Assembly: GCF_004402785.1 (NCBI RefSeq)
Contig: NZ_SOFP01000047.1
Span: 1 to 64,000, forward strand
Direction: 5' to 3'
Origin: Cryobacterium algoritolerans
Lineage (GTDB): Bacteria > Actinomycetota > Actinomycetes > Actinomycetales > Microbacteriaceae
Length of the DNA stretch: 64,000 nt
Shown: one piece after another, positions 39,364 to 50,651 of the stretch
Layout: each line of letters starts with the position of its first letter
Position numbering within the stretch: position 1 is the first letter of the stretch
The notes under the pieces: model-generated
The model's input: the letters and a program-made list of their open reading frames with translations, nothing else
Told to the model about the DNA's origin: nothing
The model's database searches: none
Position numbers and translations under genes: made by a program

Positions 39364-39825
39364 TTAGGCGACCGGGGTGACCGTGTAGAGCAGGCCGTCG
39401 GTGTTGCCGACGACGACGACGGCGAAGTTCACGTTCTTCATTGCCACCACGCCGGCGGTGCCGACGGATGCCGACGGCGACTCGTCGAGCACAAACCCAG
39501 CATCCGTCAACGTCGTCTTCACCTCGGCCAGCGGATCGGCGGCGGCGGACTTGACCGTGACCACCCAGGTTCGCTTTCCGTTCTCGGTCTTCGTGGCACC
39601 GAAGAGCAGTTTCCCGTCGACAACCGGCACCTCGGCCGGCCAGCCGGACGGCAGCTGCCCGGCAAGGCTCACGTCCCCGCCTGTCGCCCCCTGCACCGCG
39701 CCGTTGACGGCGCCGCCGACGGCGTCGGCCGAGCATCCGGCCAGCAGTGGGCCGGTGAGCAGGGCGGCGGCCACCGCCGCGGCAATCCGGAGACGGGAGG
39801 TGATCGGTTTCAGTGCAGTGCTCAT
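39364..39825 (-). CDS. Small secreted lipoprotein, function unknown
   Basis: 153 residues. Signal peptide with a good lipobox LLAGC (Cys31) after an Ala/Leu-rich core. The mature part has a small alpha-beta pattern (GWPAEVPVVDGKLLFGATKTENGKR, WVVTVKS, ADPLAEVKTTLTDAGFVL), which resembles secreted proteins of unknown function found in Microbacteriaceae. No named family recognised. It faces efeU across the hairpin repeat. Confidence 0.75.
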   Translation of the reverse strand: MSTALKPITSRLRIAAAVAAALLTGPLLAGCSADAVGGAVNGAVQGATGGDVSLAGQLPSGWPAEVPVVDGKLLFGATKTENGKRTWVVTVKSAAADPLAEVKTTLTDAGFVLDESPSASVGTAGVVAMKNVNFAVVVVGNTDGLLYTVTPVA

Positions 39826-39881
39826 GCTGCGATGGTACGTCAGTTACCCCCGGGCCGCCCTACCCGGCCACGGCGCAAGAC

Positions 39882-39925
39882 GCCGGTGGCGCCGCCCCGG
39901 ACGAATCCAGGGCGACGCCACCGGC
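39882..39925 (-). terminator. Hairpin downstream of typA
   Basis: GCCGGTGGCGCCGCC (39882-39896) pairs with 39911-39925 with one mismatch, loop 14 bases. It lies about 23 bases after the typA stop. No U run, so a GC-rich terminator typical of high-GC genomes is inferred. Confidence 0.6.
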
Positions 39926-39947
39926 GGCGACACGCAGAAGGCGAAGG

Positions 39948-41858
<1,911 letters not shown>

Positions 41859-42007
41859 GAAGTAAATCCTTACGAAGAATGATGTCGCAGAGTACCGCGT
41901 GCGACGAAGAATGGATGTGTGTGGGCAAAGTCCGACCCAACGGACAATCCTACCGCACTCTCCCTGCCCGGCACCTGAAAGCGCCGGTTCCGGCCGTCAA
42001 CGCACGA

Positions 42008-42037
42008 GCGGGGCGGAAACCGAAGTCCCCGCCCCGC
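42008..42037 (-). terminator. Hairpin after the first peptide-transport operon
   Basis: GCGGGGCGG (42008-42016) pairs with CCGCCCCGC (42029-42037), loop 12 bases, 24 bases after the stop of the binding-protein gene. GC-rich, no U run. Confidence 0.6.
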
Positions 42038-42061
42038 CGTCATGCTTTGGTGCTTCGGTGC

Positions 42062-43756
42062 CTACTTCTTCCAGCCGACGACGGTCCAGTCGACGGACTG
42101 GAACTGGGCCGCCCCGTAGTTGACGAGCCCCTTCTTCACCGCGTACACATTGGGCAGCGGTGCGAGCGGGATGATCGGAACGTAGGCGGCGAGCACCTTG
42201 TCGATCTTGTCGGCGATCACCAGGCGCTTGTCGGCGTCGAGTTCCTTGTTCGCCTCCTTGTAGAGCGCGGCCAGCTTCTTGTCGGTGATCCCGGTGAAGT
42301 TGGACTCGCTCTTCACTGGCGAGAACAGCGCCTCGCTCGAGGAGATCGGGAAGGCGGTGCCCTGCCAGGAGAAGCTGGTCATCTCGAAGTCGCCCGGGAT
42401 GATGTAGTCGGAGAAGTACTTCGCCGACGGGACCTCGTTGAGCTCGACGGTGACGCCGACCTCCTTGAGGTCCGCCTGCACCTGCACGGCGCGCTGCTTG
42501 TTTGTGGGCGTCTCGGCCGGAACGGTGATCGAGAGCTTGAGCGCCTTGCCGTCCTTCTCCCGCAACCCGTTGCTGCCGGCCTTGTAGCCTGCCTCATCGA
42601 GGAGTTTCTTGGCGGTCTCGACGTTGAAGCCGATCGCGTCGCCCACGTTGTCGACGTAGCCCTTCTGACCCGGCATGAAGATGTAGGAACCCTGGGTGGT
42701 GGCGTCGACGCCGACCGGGGTGTTGGCCGACTCCGAGATCAGCTGGCGGTTGATCGCGTGGCCGATGGCGCGCCGCAGCTTGACGTCGGCGAGCGGCCCC
42801 TTCGCGCCGTTCATGGTCACGTGCGTCCAGGTGAGGCCACCGGATGCCTGGATCTTGGCATCCGCCCGTTTCTTCGCCGTCTGGTACGCGTCGGCGTTCG
42901 AGGAGATGGAGAGCACATCCGTCTCGGAGTTGCCGAATGCGGTTCCCTGCGACGCGCCGCTGACGACCTTGACGATGACCGTCTCGAGCTTGGGGGTCTC
43001 ACCCCACCACTTCGGGTTGCGGGTCAGGGTGACGACCTGGCCGGTGGTGTCGATGTTGGAGATGGTGAACGGGCCGGAGGAGGGCAGCGCCTTCGACACA
43101 TAACCCGTGTTGAAGACCCCGGGGTCGGAGGCCACGGCGGCGGGCAGCACACCCTGGCTGCCGACGAAGATCGACGCCCAGTCGGCGTTGACCTCGCTGA
43201 AGGTGACCTTCATGTCGAAGTCGCTGCCGGCGGACTCGATCGACTTGATCTGGTCGAAGATGGCCGTCGACGCGGGCGAGTAGGCCTCGTTGGTGCCGTT
43301 CATCGCCTTCCAGGTGGCTTCGTAGTCCCTGTAGGTGATCGGGGTGCCGTCTTCCCAGACTGCCTTGGGGTTGAGCTTGATCTCGACGACCTGCGGGTCG
43401 GTGCTTGTGACCTCGACACTGGTGGCGTAGTTCGGGTCGACGGCGGTGGTGCCGTCCTCCTTGATCCGGATCGGGCCTCCCGTGGTGAGGGCCACGGTGT
43501 TGACCGTGTCGACCTCGTTGCCGTCGACCTCGTAGGTGTTCCAGTTGGAGGGCATCGCGTTGATAGCGAGGTTGAGGGTTCCACCGTCCTGCACATCGGC
43601 GGCCGCGGCGCTCTCCCAGGCTGTGGAAGGGAGGGCCTTGCTGCTCGATTTTGCGGGGCTGTCCTGGGCTGTGTTTCCGGGAGCGCATGCCGTGAGGAAC
43701 AGGGCAGACGCACTCAGAACGGCCACTGTTGCGAAAACAGTAGTTTTCCGTCTCAT
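42062..43756 (-). CDS. Oligopeptide ABC transporter substrate-binding lipoprotein (family 5)
   Basis: 564 residues. Lipobox LFLTAC (Cys24) after the signal peptide. SBP family 5 features: GGTLNLAINAMPSNWNTY, GTPITYRDYEATWKAM, SSGPFTI, NPKWWGE, LRRAIGHAINRQLI and FNVETAKKLLDEAGYK. Captures peptides or similar solutes outside the cell. Last gene of an operon read leftwards: two permeases, a fused ATPase, then this gene (67-base gap). Only modestly similar to the two binding proteins of the second operon, so the two systems have separate histories. Confidence 0.9.
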   Translation of the reverse strand: MRRKTTVFATVAVLSASALFLTACAPGNTAQDSPAKSSSKALPSTAWESAAAADVQDGGTLNLAINAMPSNWNTYEVDGNEVDTVNTVALTTGGPIRIKEDGTTAVDPNYATSVEVTSTDPQVVEIKLNPKAVWEDGTPITYRDYEATWKAMNGTNEAYSPASTAIFDQIKSIESAGSDFDMKVTFSEVNADWASIFVGSQGVLPAAVASDPGVFNTGYVSKALPSSGPFTISNIDTTGQVVTLTRNPKWWGETPKLETVIVKVVSGASQGTAFGNSETDVLSISSNADAYQTAKKRADAKIQASGGLTWTHVTMNGAKGPLADVKLRRAIGHAINRQLISESANTPVGVDATTQGSYIFMPGQKGYVDNVGDAIGFNVETAKKLLDEAGYKAGSNGLREKDGKALKLSITVPAETPTNKQRAVQVQADLKEVGVTVELNEVPSAKYFSDYIIPGDFEMTSFSWQGTAFPISSSEALFSPVKSESNFTGITDKKLAALYKEANKELDADKRLVIADKIDKVLAAYVPIIPLAPLPNVYAVKKGLVNYGAAQFQSVDWTVVGWKK

Positions 43757-43823
43757 TGTGATTCTCCTTCTCTTGGTGGGTACTTTTCCTGGTGCGGAAG
43801 ATGAGTCTGGTGGGGCCGAGGGC

Positions 43824-46064
43824 TCACGGAGCGAGCTCGTCCTCGCGACCGGCGAGGGAGGCCGAGATGGCCAGGTCGTTCCGCTCCACGTGATGGCAGG
43901 CGGTCTCCACCTGACCGTGCGCCCGGAGCACCGGGTCCACGGTTGCGCAGAGCGCCTGGTCCGAGTCGGCGAGCAGGGTGTAGAGCGGGCAGCGGCTGCG
44001 GAAGTTGCAGCCGTCGATCTGCTCGGTTGGGCTCGGCAGGTCGCCCTCGAGCAGTACCCGCTTGCGACTGCGCTCGATCACCGGGTCGGGGATGGGCGCC
44101 GCGGAGATCAGGGCCTGGGTGTACGGATGCCGCGGGCGGGCGAAGACCTCGGCCACCGGCCCGTACTCGACGATTCTGCCGAGGTACATGACGGCGACCG
44201 TGTCGGCGATCTGGCGCACGATCGCGAGGTCGTGCGCCACGAACAGGTAGGAGAGGTTGAGTTTCTCCTTGAGGTCCTCGAGCAGGTTGATCACCCCGGC
44301 CTGGATCGACACATCCAGGGCCGAGACGGGTTCGTCGAGCACGACGAGCCTCGGATTGGTGGCCAGGGCGCGGGCGATCCCGATCCGCTGTCGTTGGCCG
44401 CCGGAGAACTCGTGCGGGTAACGGTCGGCCATCTGCGGGTCAAGTCCGACCAGGTCCAGCAGCTCGGCGACGCGGCCGCGCCGCGCATCCGGCTTCACCC
44501 CGTGCACGGTCAGCGGCTCGCCGATGATGTCGCCGATCGGCAACCGCGGGTCGAGGGCCGCCATCGGGTCCTGGAAGACGATCTGCACGTCTTTGCGCAG
44601 CCGGAGCAACTCCGCCCGGCCGAGGCCGGCCACGTCCTTGCCGTCGATCAGGATCCGGCCGGCCTGGGGCCTGGTCATTTCCAGGATCTCGAGGATGGTC
44701 GTGGACTTGCCGCAGCCGGATTCGCCGACCAGCCCGAGCGTCTGCCCGGCCTGGATCGAGAAGGAGACCCCGTCGACGGCGCGGACCGTGCCGATCTGGC
44801 GGGAGAACACCCCGCCCTTGGTGAGCGGGAAGTGACGCACGAGGCCGGTGACGCTGAGCACGGGCTCGGCCGCGGCGAGGGCCTCGCTGTGCCGCACGGC
44901 GAGCGGGGCCGGCCGGGGGAAGACGTCGGCGCGGGTGAGCAGTCCGCTCGCGATCTCGTCCGAGCGGTGGCAGGCGGCCACGTGTTCGACCTCGAGCAGG
45001 TCTGCCAGCGTCGGACCGGCGAGCGCCGGGTCCACCCGGGCCGGGCCGGGCAACTGCAGCGCCAGCTCGTTCGGGACGGCCACCCCGTGGACGAGCAGCC
45101 CCGGTTCGGTCTCCCGGCAGACATCGATCGCGATCGGGCAGCGGGCGGCGAAGGGGCAGCCGCGGGGCAGCGCGGTCAGCGACGGCGGCCGGCCCTCGAG
45201 CGGCACCAGCCGTTCGGTCCCGGCGCTCTGCATATTCGGGACCGAACGGAGCAGGCCGATCGTGTACGGCATGTGCGGCTCCGCGAAGACCTCGGTGGTG
45301 GTGCCGTTCTCCACCAGCTTGCCCGCGTACATCACGGCGATCCGGTCGGCGTGACCGGCGACGACGCCGAGGTCGTGGGTGATCAGAACCACGGCCGCAC
45401 CGGTCAGGTCCTTGGCCTTTTCGAGCACCTCGAGGATCTGCGCCTGGATCGTCACGTCGAGCGCGGTCGTCGGCTCGTCGGCGATGATCAGTTGCGGATC
45501 GTTGGCGATCGCCATGGCGATCATGGCGCGCTGTCGCATCCCGCCGGAGAACTCGTGCGGGAAGGCCTTCGCCCGGCGTTCCGGCGCGGGGATGCCGACG
45601 ACCTTGAGCAGTTCGACCGCCCTGGCCTGCGCCGCCCGTTTGCCCAGCGCGAAGTCGTGCAGCAGCAGTGCCTCCGCGATCTGGTCGCCGACCGTATAGA
45701 CCGGGGTGAGGGCAGAGAGCGGGTCCTGGAAAATCATCGAGATCTCCCGGCCGCGGATGCCGGAGAGCTGACGGTCGTTCAGGTCGAGCAGCGAGCGGCC
45801 GCCGAAACGGATGCTGCCGGTGACCCGGGCGGAGCTCGGCAGCAGGCCCATCAGCGCCAGCGACGACACCGACTTGCCGGAGCCGGACTCGCCGACGATG
45901 CCGAGGAACTCGCCCTTGTGCACCCGGTAGCTGATGCCGCGCACCGCGTTCACGTCGGGTCCGCCGCGCTGGGGGAAGGTGACCGACAGGTCGGTGACCT
46001 CCAGCAGCGGGTCCCCGGCGCGGGTCGGCGCGGACGGGTCCGGGACGCTCACAAGATTAGTCAC
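43824..46064 (-). CDS. Fused dipeptide/oligopeptide ABC transporter ATPase (DppD-DppF type)
   Basis: 746 residues with two ABC ATPase domains. First: Walker A GESGSGKS (58-65), signature FSGGMRQR, Walker B IIADEPTTALD. Second: GESGCGKST, FSGGQRQR, VVLDEPVSALD. Each is followed by the oligopeptide-type C-terminal domain with a Cys cluster (CPFAARCPIAIDVC; CNFRSRCPLY ... LC), as in the separate DppD and DppF proteins. GTG 46064 is chosen because GGGAG lies seven bases upstream and it overlaps the permease stop by eight bases; the frame further upstream is within the permease gene. Confidence 0.92.
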   Translation of the reverse strand: MTNLVSVPDPSAPTRAGDPLLEVTDLSVTFPQRGGPDVNAVRGISYRVHKGEFLGIVGESGSGKSVSSLALMGLLPSSARVTGSIRFGGRSLLDLNDRQLSGIRGREISMIFQDPLSALTPVYTVGDQIAEALLLHDFALGKRAAQARAVELLKVVGIPAPERRAKAFPHEFSGGMRQRAMIAMAIANDPQLIIADEPTTALDVTIQAQILEVLEKAKDLTGAAVVLITHDLGVVAGHADRIAVMYAGKLVENGTTTEVFAEPHMPYTIGLLRSVPNMQSAGTERLVPLEGRPPSLTALPRGCPFAARCPIAIDVCRETEPGLLVHGVAVPNELALQLPGPARVDPALAGPTLADLLEVEHVAACHRSDEIASGLLTRADVFPRPAPLAVRHSEALAAAEPVLSVTGLVRHFPLTKGGVFSRQIGTVRAVDGVSFSIQAGQTLGLVGESGCGKSTTILEILEMTRPQAGRILIDGKDVAGLGRAELLRLRKDVQIVFQDPMAALDPRLPIGDIIGEPLTVHGVKPDARRGRVAELLDLVGLDPQMADRYPHEFSGGQRQRIGIARALATNPRLVVLDEPVSALDVSIQAGVINLLEDLKEKLNLSYLFVAHDLAIVRQIADTVAVMYLGRIVEYGPVAEVFARPRHPYTQALISAAPIPDPVIERSRKRVLLEGDLPSPTEQIDGCNFRSRCPLYTLLADSDQALCATVDPVLRAHGQVETACHHVERNDLAISASLAGREDELAP

Positions 46065-47007
46065 GGTTGACTCCCGAGGTCGGGTCGACGGCGTCGCGCA
46101 GGGCGTCTCCGATGAGGCTGACGGCGAAGAGGGTGAGGATGAGCACCCCGGCCGGGAACACGAACAGCCACGGCCGGGTGACGGCGGCACTGGTGCCCTC
46201 GGCCAGCAGGGTGCCGAGGGAGACATCCGGTGCGCGGATGCCGAAGCCGAAGTAGCTGAGGCCGGTCTCGGCGAGGATCGAGGCCACCACCCCGAGGGTC
46301 GCGTCGATGATCAGCAGGGACGCGACGTTGGGGATGATGTGCCGGCCGAGGATGGTGGGTATCGGCACCCCCATGTAGCGGGCGGCCTTGACAAAGTCGC
46401 GGTCGCGCAATGACCTGGTCTGGGACCTGACCACCTGGGCCATGATCATCCAGCTGAACCCGGCGATGAAAATGGTCAGGAACACCCAGGACAGCCCCCT
46501 GAACAGCGGGCTGAGGATGACGAGCAGGATGAACGACGGCAGCACGAGCAGCAGGTTGATGCACCAGACCAGCACCCGGTCGACGACGCCGCCCATGTAG
46601 CCGGCAACCGAGCCGACGACGGCCGCGATCAGCGTGCCGAGCGGGCCGGCGATCAGCCCGATGACGATCGACTTCTGCAGCCCGACCAGGGTCTGCGCGT
46701 ACAGGTCCTGGCCGATGTTGTTGGTGCCGAACCAGTGCAGCTGGGTCGGCCCGAGGCCCATGTTCAGCGGGTCCCGGCCGGTCGCGTTGTAGGGGTAGAG
46801 CAGCGGGCCCAGGATCGCCCAGAGCAGGATGGCCGCGATGGCGATCGCCCCCACCCAGAACCGTGACGCCCCGCTGAGGCGGCGCCAGATCAGGCGGCCG
46901 CGGGAGAGCGGTGTGCGCCCGCTGATGACATCCGGCACGGCGGGGCCGGGCGCCGGAGTGACGACGGGGGTGCCACCGGCCGTGTTCGTTTCTTCCAGCA
47001 GGGACAT
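46057..47007 (-). CDS. Peptide ABC transporter permease (DppC type)
   Basis: 316 residues. Cytoplasmic N-terminus, first helix at about 50-70, then five further helices; EAA-loop region is RDRDFVKAARYMGVPIPTILGRHIIPNVA. The N-terminal OppC segment is present. Forms the channel with the DppB-type permease encoded one base upstream (47009) and overlaps the ATPase gene by eight bases. Confidence 0.92.
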   Translation of the reverse strand: MSLLEETNTAGGTPVVTPAPGPAVPDVISGRTPLSRGRLIWRRLSGASRFWVGAIAIAAILLWAILGPLLYPYNATGRDPLNMGLGPTQLHWFGTNNIGQDLYAQTLVGLQKSIVIGLIAGPLGTLIAAVVGSVAGYMGGVVDRVLVWCINLLLVLPSFILLVILSPLFRGLSWVFLTIFIAGFSWMIMAQVVRSQTRSLRDRDFVKAARYMGVPIPTILGRHIIPNVASLLIIDATLGVVASILAETGLSYFGFGIRAPDVSLGTLLAEGTSAAVTRPWLFVFPAGVLILTLFAVSLIGDALRDAVDPTSGVNRD

Positions 47008-47008
47008 G

Positions 47009-47992
47009 TCAGTTCCTCACCCTCGGGTCGAGTGCGGCGTAGAGGACCTCGGACAGGGTCGAGGAGAACAGCACGAGCACCGCCAGGAAGAGGGTCGACC
47101 CGGCCACCGCGTTGATGTCGCTTTGGGTGATCGCGTTGAGGGTGAACTCGCCCATCCCGTGGAAGGAGAACACGATCTCCAGCATGATCGACCCGGAGAC
47201 GAGGGTGCCGAAGCTGTAGGCGAAGAAGGTGGACATCGGGATCAGGGCGACCCGCACGCCGTGGCGCACGAGAGCTTGGTTCCGGGAGCGCCCCTTGGCC
47301 CTCGCAGTGCGGATGTAGTCGGCCGAGAGCACGTCGAGCATCACGCTGCGCTGGTAACGCGAGTAGCCGGCCGCGCCGATCAGCACGAGTGCAAGAGTCG
47401 GGAGCAGGAGGTGCACCGCACGATCGGCGGTGAGATCCCACCACGAGCCGCTGAGCCCGGCCGAATACTCCCCGGTGAAGTTGATCAGCTGCATCCCCGC
47501 CGCTCCGTTCAGAGCGGTCGCGCCGATCATCAGGAGCACGCCGATCACGAAGGTGGGGGTGGCGAAGATGAGGTAGGAACCGTAGGTGACGACCTGGTCG
47601 CTGAACTTGTACTGGCGCACGGCACCCCAGACGCCCAGGGTCACGCCGACGACGGCGCCGATCACGGAACCGATCAGGAGCAGCCGCAGGCTCACTCCGG
47701 ACCGGGAGACGATCTGGTCGACGACCGAGGTCCCGCCGACGGTGTTGCCGAGGGAGCCATGCACGACGAGGTTGACGATCCAGTTCCACAGCCGTTCGAG
47801 CACCGGCACGTCGGGGTTCACGCCCAGGCCGTTGAGGATGTTCGTGATCGTCTGCCTCGACGGCTGCGGGTTACGCCCGTAGTACTTGGAAGCCGGGTCG
47901 AGCGCGAGACTGGCCACGACGTAGGCCAGGCAGGTCGCGATCGCGGAGAGAATGAAGTAGTTGACGAAACGTCTGAAGATGTAGAAGGCCAT
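47009..47992 (-). CDS. Peptide ABC transporter permease (DppB type), first gene of operon 1
   Basis: 327 residues, six helices; RRFVNYFILSAIATCLAYVV is helix 1 and the EAA loop is near SADYIRTARAKGRSRNQALVRHGVRVALI. First gene of the four-gene transporter operon. The 275 bases upstream (47993-48267) hold no gene; they include an A/T-rich patch at about 48212-48248 (AATTAATAATTT), unusual for this DNA, which is the likely promoter area. Confidence 0.9.
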   Translation of the reverse strand: MAFYIFRRFVNYFILSAIATCLAYVVASLALDPASKYYGRNPQPSRQTITNILNGLGVNPDVPVLERLWNWIVNLVVHGSLGNTVGGTSVVDQIVSRSGVSLRLLLIGSVIGAVVGVTLGVWGAVRQYKFSDQVVTYGSYLIFATPTFVIGVLLMIGATALNGAAGMQLINFTGEYSAGLSGSWWDLTADRAVHLLLPTLALVLIGAAGYSRYQRSVMLDVLSADYIRTARAKGRSRNQALVRHGVRVALIPMSTFFAYSFGTLVSGSIMLEIVFSFHGMGEFTLNAITQSDINAVAGSTLFLAVLVLFSSTLSEVLYAALDPRVRN

Positions 47993-48267
47993 GCCGGCTG
48001 CCTACGAGGCCACTGGTCCCGACCGAGGGCACGGATGCCGCGCAATGCACCGGAAGGCAATCCTCAAACGGGTTGAAACCACGATTTTCTCCTTCGATCT
48101 TCTTCGTGGGAAGAACACAGGCGCAGGGCCGACGCAACGTTGCGTACACGAGAGCCTATGCCCCAGCGACGGAACTGCGTCCCGACACCCAGTATGCCGC
48201 AGGATTCTCGGAAAATTAATAATTTCTCGCATTTTCTGCAGAAAAATCGCGGGCAGGCCGCCACCGG

Positions 48268-48843
48268 TCAGAGAATACGCGATCCGGCCGTCGCGAGTTG
48301 GGCCGCCACGACCAGCGCGAGGGCGATGCCGACCCCGATCGGCACGGTGTCCCAACGCCGGCGAACGACGCCCGGGGGTCCGGCCGGCCGTCCGGCCGTC
48401 CGGCGGGAGTCGACGAGGGCCTGCACCGGCGAGCCGTGCAACCGGCCATCCGGCGCCAGGGAGCGGGCGGCGGTTCGGCCCGGTCGTGCCGAACGCGCCG
48501 TGACCGGCGCACCCCAGCAGCGCAGCCGCGCGCCGGAAACCAGGGTCACGACGACCTGGAATCGGGTGGTCACCTCGTCGACCTGGTCCCAGGGCGCCAC
48601 GGTCGTGCGGAGGATGTTCACCACGGTGAGGCCGTCCTCGCCCACCCGCAGGCAGGGCCGAAGGAACACCAGCCACGCCGCCCAGAGCGCGAGGGCGGCC
48701 GCTGGCAGGGCAGCAGTGAGGACATCAAAGCGCAGCCGCACGGCGGCGTCGCCGAGCAGCACGGCGCAGGCTGCCACGACCGCGGCGAAGACCAGGCCGG
48801 ACGAGTTCGCTCGGAAGGTGACGACGGAAGAGCCTGTCGTCAT
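48268..48843 (-). CDS. Membrane protein with bacterial PH-like domain, function unknown
   Basis: 191 residues. Two adjacent hydrophobic helices (about 18-36 and 42-61), then RPCLRVGEDGLTVVNILRTTVAPWDQVDEV, the strand and Trp pattern of small actinobacterial PH-domain (bPH6-like) membrane proteins, a basic Arg/Gly/Pro-rich linker, and a C-terminal helix (about 168-188). Not related to the transporter operons on either side. Confidence 0.7.
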   Translation of the reverse strand: MTTGSSVVTFRANSSGLVFAAVVAACAVLLGDAAVRLRFDVLTAALPAAALALWAAWLVFLRPCLRVGEDGLTVVNILRTTVAPWDQVDEVTTRFQVVVTLVSGARLRCWGAPVTARSARPGRTAARSLAPDGRLHGSPVQALVDSRRTAGRPAGPPGVVRRRWDTVPIGVGIALALVVAAQLATAGSRIL

Positions 48844-48866
48844 CCGTCCGCCCCCGACCGTCAGCC

Positions 48867-48889
48867 GGAGGCCGGAGCGACCGGCCTCC
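48867..48889 (-). terminator. Hairpin at the end of the second peptide-transport operon
   Basis: GGAGGCCGG (48867-48875) pairs perfectly with CCGGCCTCC (48881-48889), loop AGCGA, 17 bases after the ATPase stop. No U run. Confidence 0.65.
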
Positions 48890-48905
48890 CGCAGCGCATG
48901 TTGTC

Positions 48906-50651
48906 TTAGACCCCGAGCTTCAGGTTCGCACCGGGGATGGCGTTGAGCAGTTCCCTGGTGTAGTCCTGCTGCGGGTTGTCGAAGACCTTGTCGACGGTCG
49001 AGGACTCCACGATCTTGCCGCGCTGCATGACGCAGACATGGTCGGCGATGACGCGGACGACCGCGAGGTCGTGCGTGATGAACAGGTAGGTCAGCCCGAG
49101 TTCGGCCTGCAGGTCGGCGAGCAACCGCAGGATCTGGGCCTGCACCAGCACGTCGAGGGCCGACACGGCCTCGTCCAGGATGACGATCTCCGGCTTGAGC
49201 GCGAGTGCCCTGGCGATCGCGACGCGCTGGCGCTGACCGCCGGACAGCTCGTTCGGGTACCGGGTTGCAAGAGCGGAGGGCAGCGCAACCTGGTCCAGCA
49301 GTTCGTCCACCCTGGCCCGGCGTGACGCCCGGTCACCGACCCGGTGCACCTGCAGCGGTTCCGCGATTGTGTTGCCGATGTTGCGCAGCGGGTCGAGGGA
49401 GCCATACGGGTCCTGGAAGACCGGCTGCATCGTGCGCCGCAGGTCCAGGAGGGCGCGACCACGGAGCGTGGCGGTGTCCCTTCCACCGATCGTGATCGTG
49501 CCCTCGGACGCATCCTCGAGACGGAGCAGGAGCTTCGCCACGGTGGACTTGCCCGATCCGGACTCGCCCACGAGCGCCATGGTGGTGCCGCGCTCGACCG
49601 TGAAGGAGACATCGTCGACCGCCTTGAAGTCGCGCGCGTCCCGCTTCGCACCGCGAATCCGGTAGACCTTGGTCAGGCCGTCGACCTTGATCGCGGGTCC
49701 ACCGGCGACCGGGGTTGCTGCCTGCTTGCCGGCGCGGGCTGCGGCGGCCTCGACCAGGTCGAGCCCCTCGGCCGCGCGCGGGGCGCTGTAGCCGAGGTCG
49801 GTCAGGTTCTTTTGTGAGGACTGGATCCGACGGGAGGCGAGGCTCGGCGCCGCGGCCACAAGGCGCTGCGTGTACGGGTGCATCGGATTCTCGAGGATCT
49901 CCCGCGACGGCCCTGACTCGACGACCTTGCCCTTGTACATCACGACGAGCTGCTCAGCGCGTTCGGCGGCGAGGCCCAGGTCGTGGGTGATGAAGAGCAC
50001 GGCGGTGCCGATTTCCCGGGTCAGCGTGGCAAGGTGGTCGAGGATGACCCGCTGCACCGTGACGTCGAGGGCGGAGGTCGGCTCGTCGGCGATCAGCAGC
50101 TTGGGCCGGGAGGAGAGACCCATCCCGATCAGGACGCGCTGGCGCATGCCGCCGGAGAACTGGTGCGGGAACTGGCGCAGCCGCTTGTCGGCATCCGCCA
50201 GCCCGGCCTCCTTGAGCACCCGGATGGCGTGCTGTTTAACCTCCTTGCCGGTGGCGATGCCGTTGGCCCGGATGGCCTCTTCGACCTGGAAGCCGATGCT
50301 CCAGACCGGGTTCAGGTTGGCCATCGGGTCCTGGGGCACGAACCCGATCATGCGCCCGCGCACCTCTTCGAGCTGCTTCTCGTTGAGCTGGGTGAGGTCG
50401 CGGCCTTCAAAGAGCACCTCGCCGCCGGTGATCCGGCCGGAACCGGGGAGGAGGTTGATGATCGCGTGCGCGGTCGTGGACTTGCCTGAACCGCTCTCAC
50501 CGACGATGGCGAGGGTCTGGCCCGGCATCAGGGTGATGTCGATGCCGTTGACGGCGGGGACGAGACCGTTCTGGGTCTGGAAGCCGACCTGGAGGTTCTT
50601 GATCTCGAGGAGCGGCTTCACCGCTGCGGACGTGGAGAGTGGCACGCTCAT
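48906..50651 (-). CDS. Fused oligopeptide ABC transporter ATPase, compact form
   Basis: 581 residues with two ABC domains: GESGSGKST (51-59), FSGGMRQRVLIGMGLS, LIADEPTSALD; then GESGSGKST again, LSGGQRQRVAIARALA, VILDEAVSALD. After the first domain the HPYTQRLVAAAPSL segment marks the oligopeptide type, but the Cys-rich clusters of the operon 1 ATPase are absent and the protein is 165 residues shorter. Start ATG 50651 overlaps the permease stop by four bases (ATGA); a longer frame upstream is antisense-like and inside the permease. Confidence 0.92.
   Translation of the reverse strand: MSVPLSTSAAVKPLLEIKNLQVGFQTQNGLVPAVNGIDITLMPGQTLAIVGESGSGKSTTAHAIINLLPGSGRITGGEVLFEGRDLTQLNEKQLEEVRGRMIGFVPQDPMANLNPVWSIGFQVEEAIRANGIATGKEVKQHAIRVLKEAGLADADKRLRQFPHQFSGGMRQRVLIGMGLSSRPKLLIADEPTSALDVTVQRVILDHLATLTREIGTAVLFITHDLGLAAERAEQLVVMYKGKVVESGPSREILENPMHPYTQRLVAAAPSLASRRIQSSQKNLTDLGYSAPRAAEGLDLVEAAAARAGKQAATPVAGGPAIKVDGLTKVYRIRGAKRDARDFKAVDDVSFTVERGTTMALVGESGSGKSTVAKLLLRLEDASEGTITIGGRDTATLRGRALLDLRRTMQPVFQDPYGSLDPLRNIGNTIAEPLQVHRVGDRASRRARVDELLDQVALPSALATRYPNELSGGQRQRVAIARALALKPEIVILDEAVSALDVLVQAQILRLLADLQAELGLTYLFITHDLAVVRVIADHVCVMQRGKIVESSTVDKVFDNPQQDYTRELLNAIPGANLKLGV

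Noticed and set aside
43536..46070. Long plus-strand open frame (844 codons) opposite the fused ABC ATPase
   Set aside because: Mirror of the ATPase codons, no recognisable domain or ribosome binding site.
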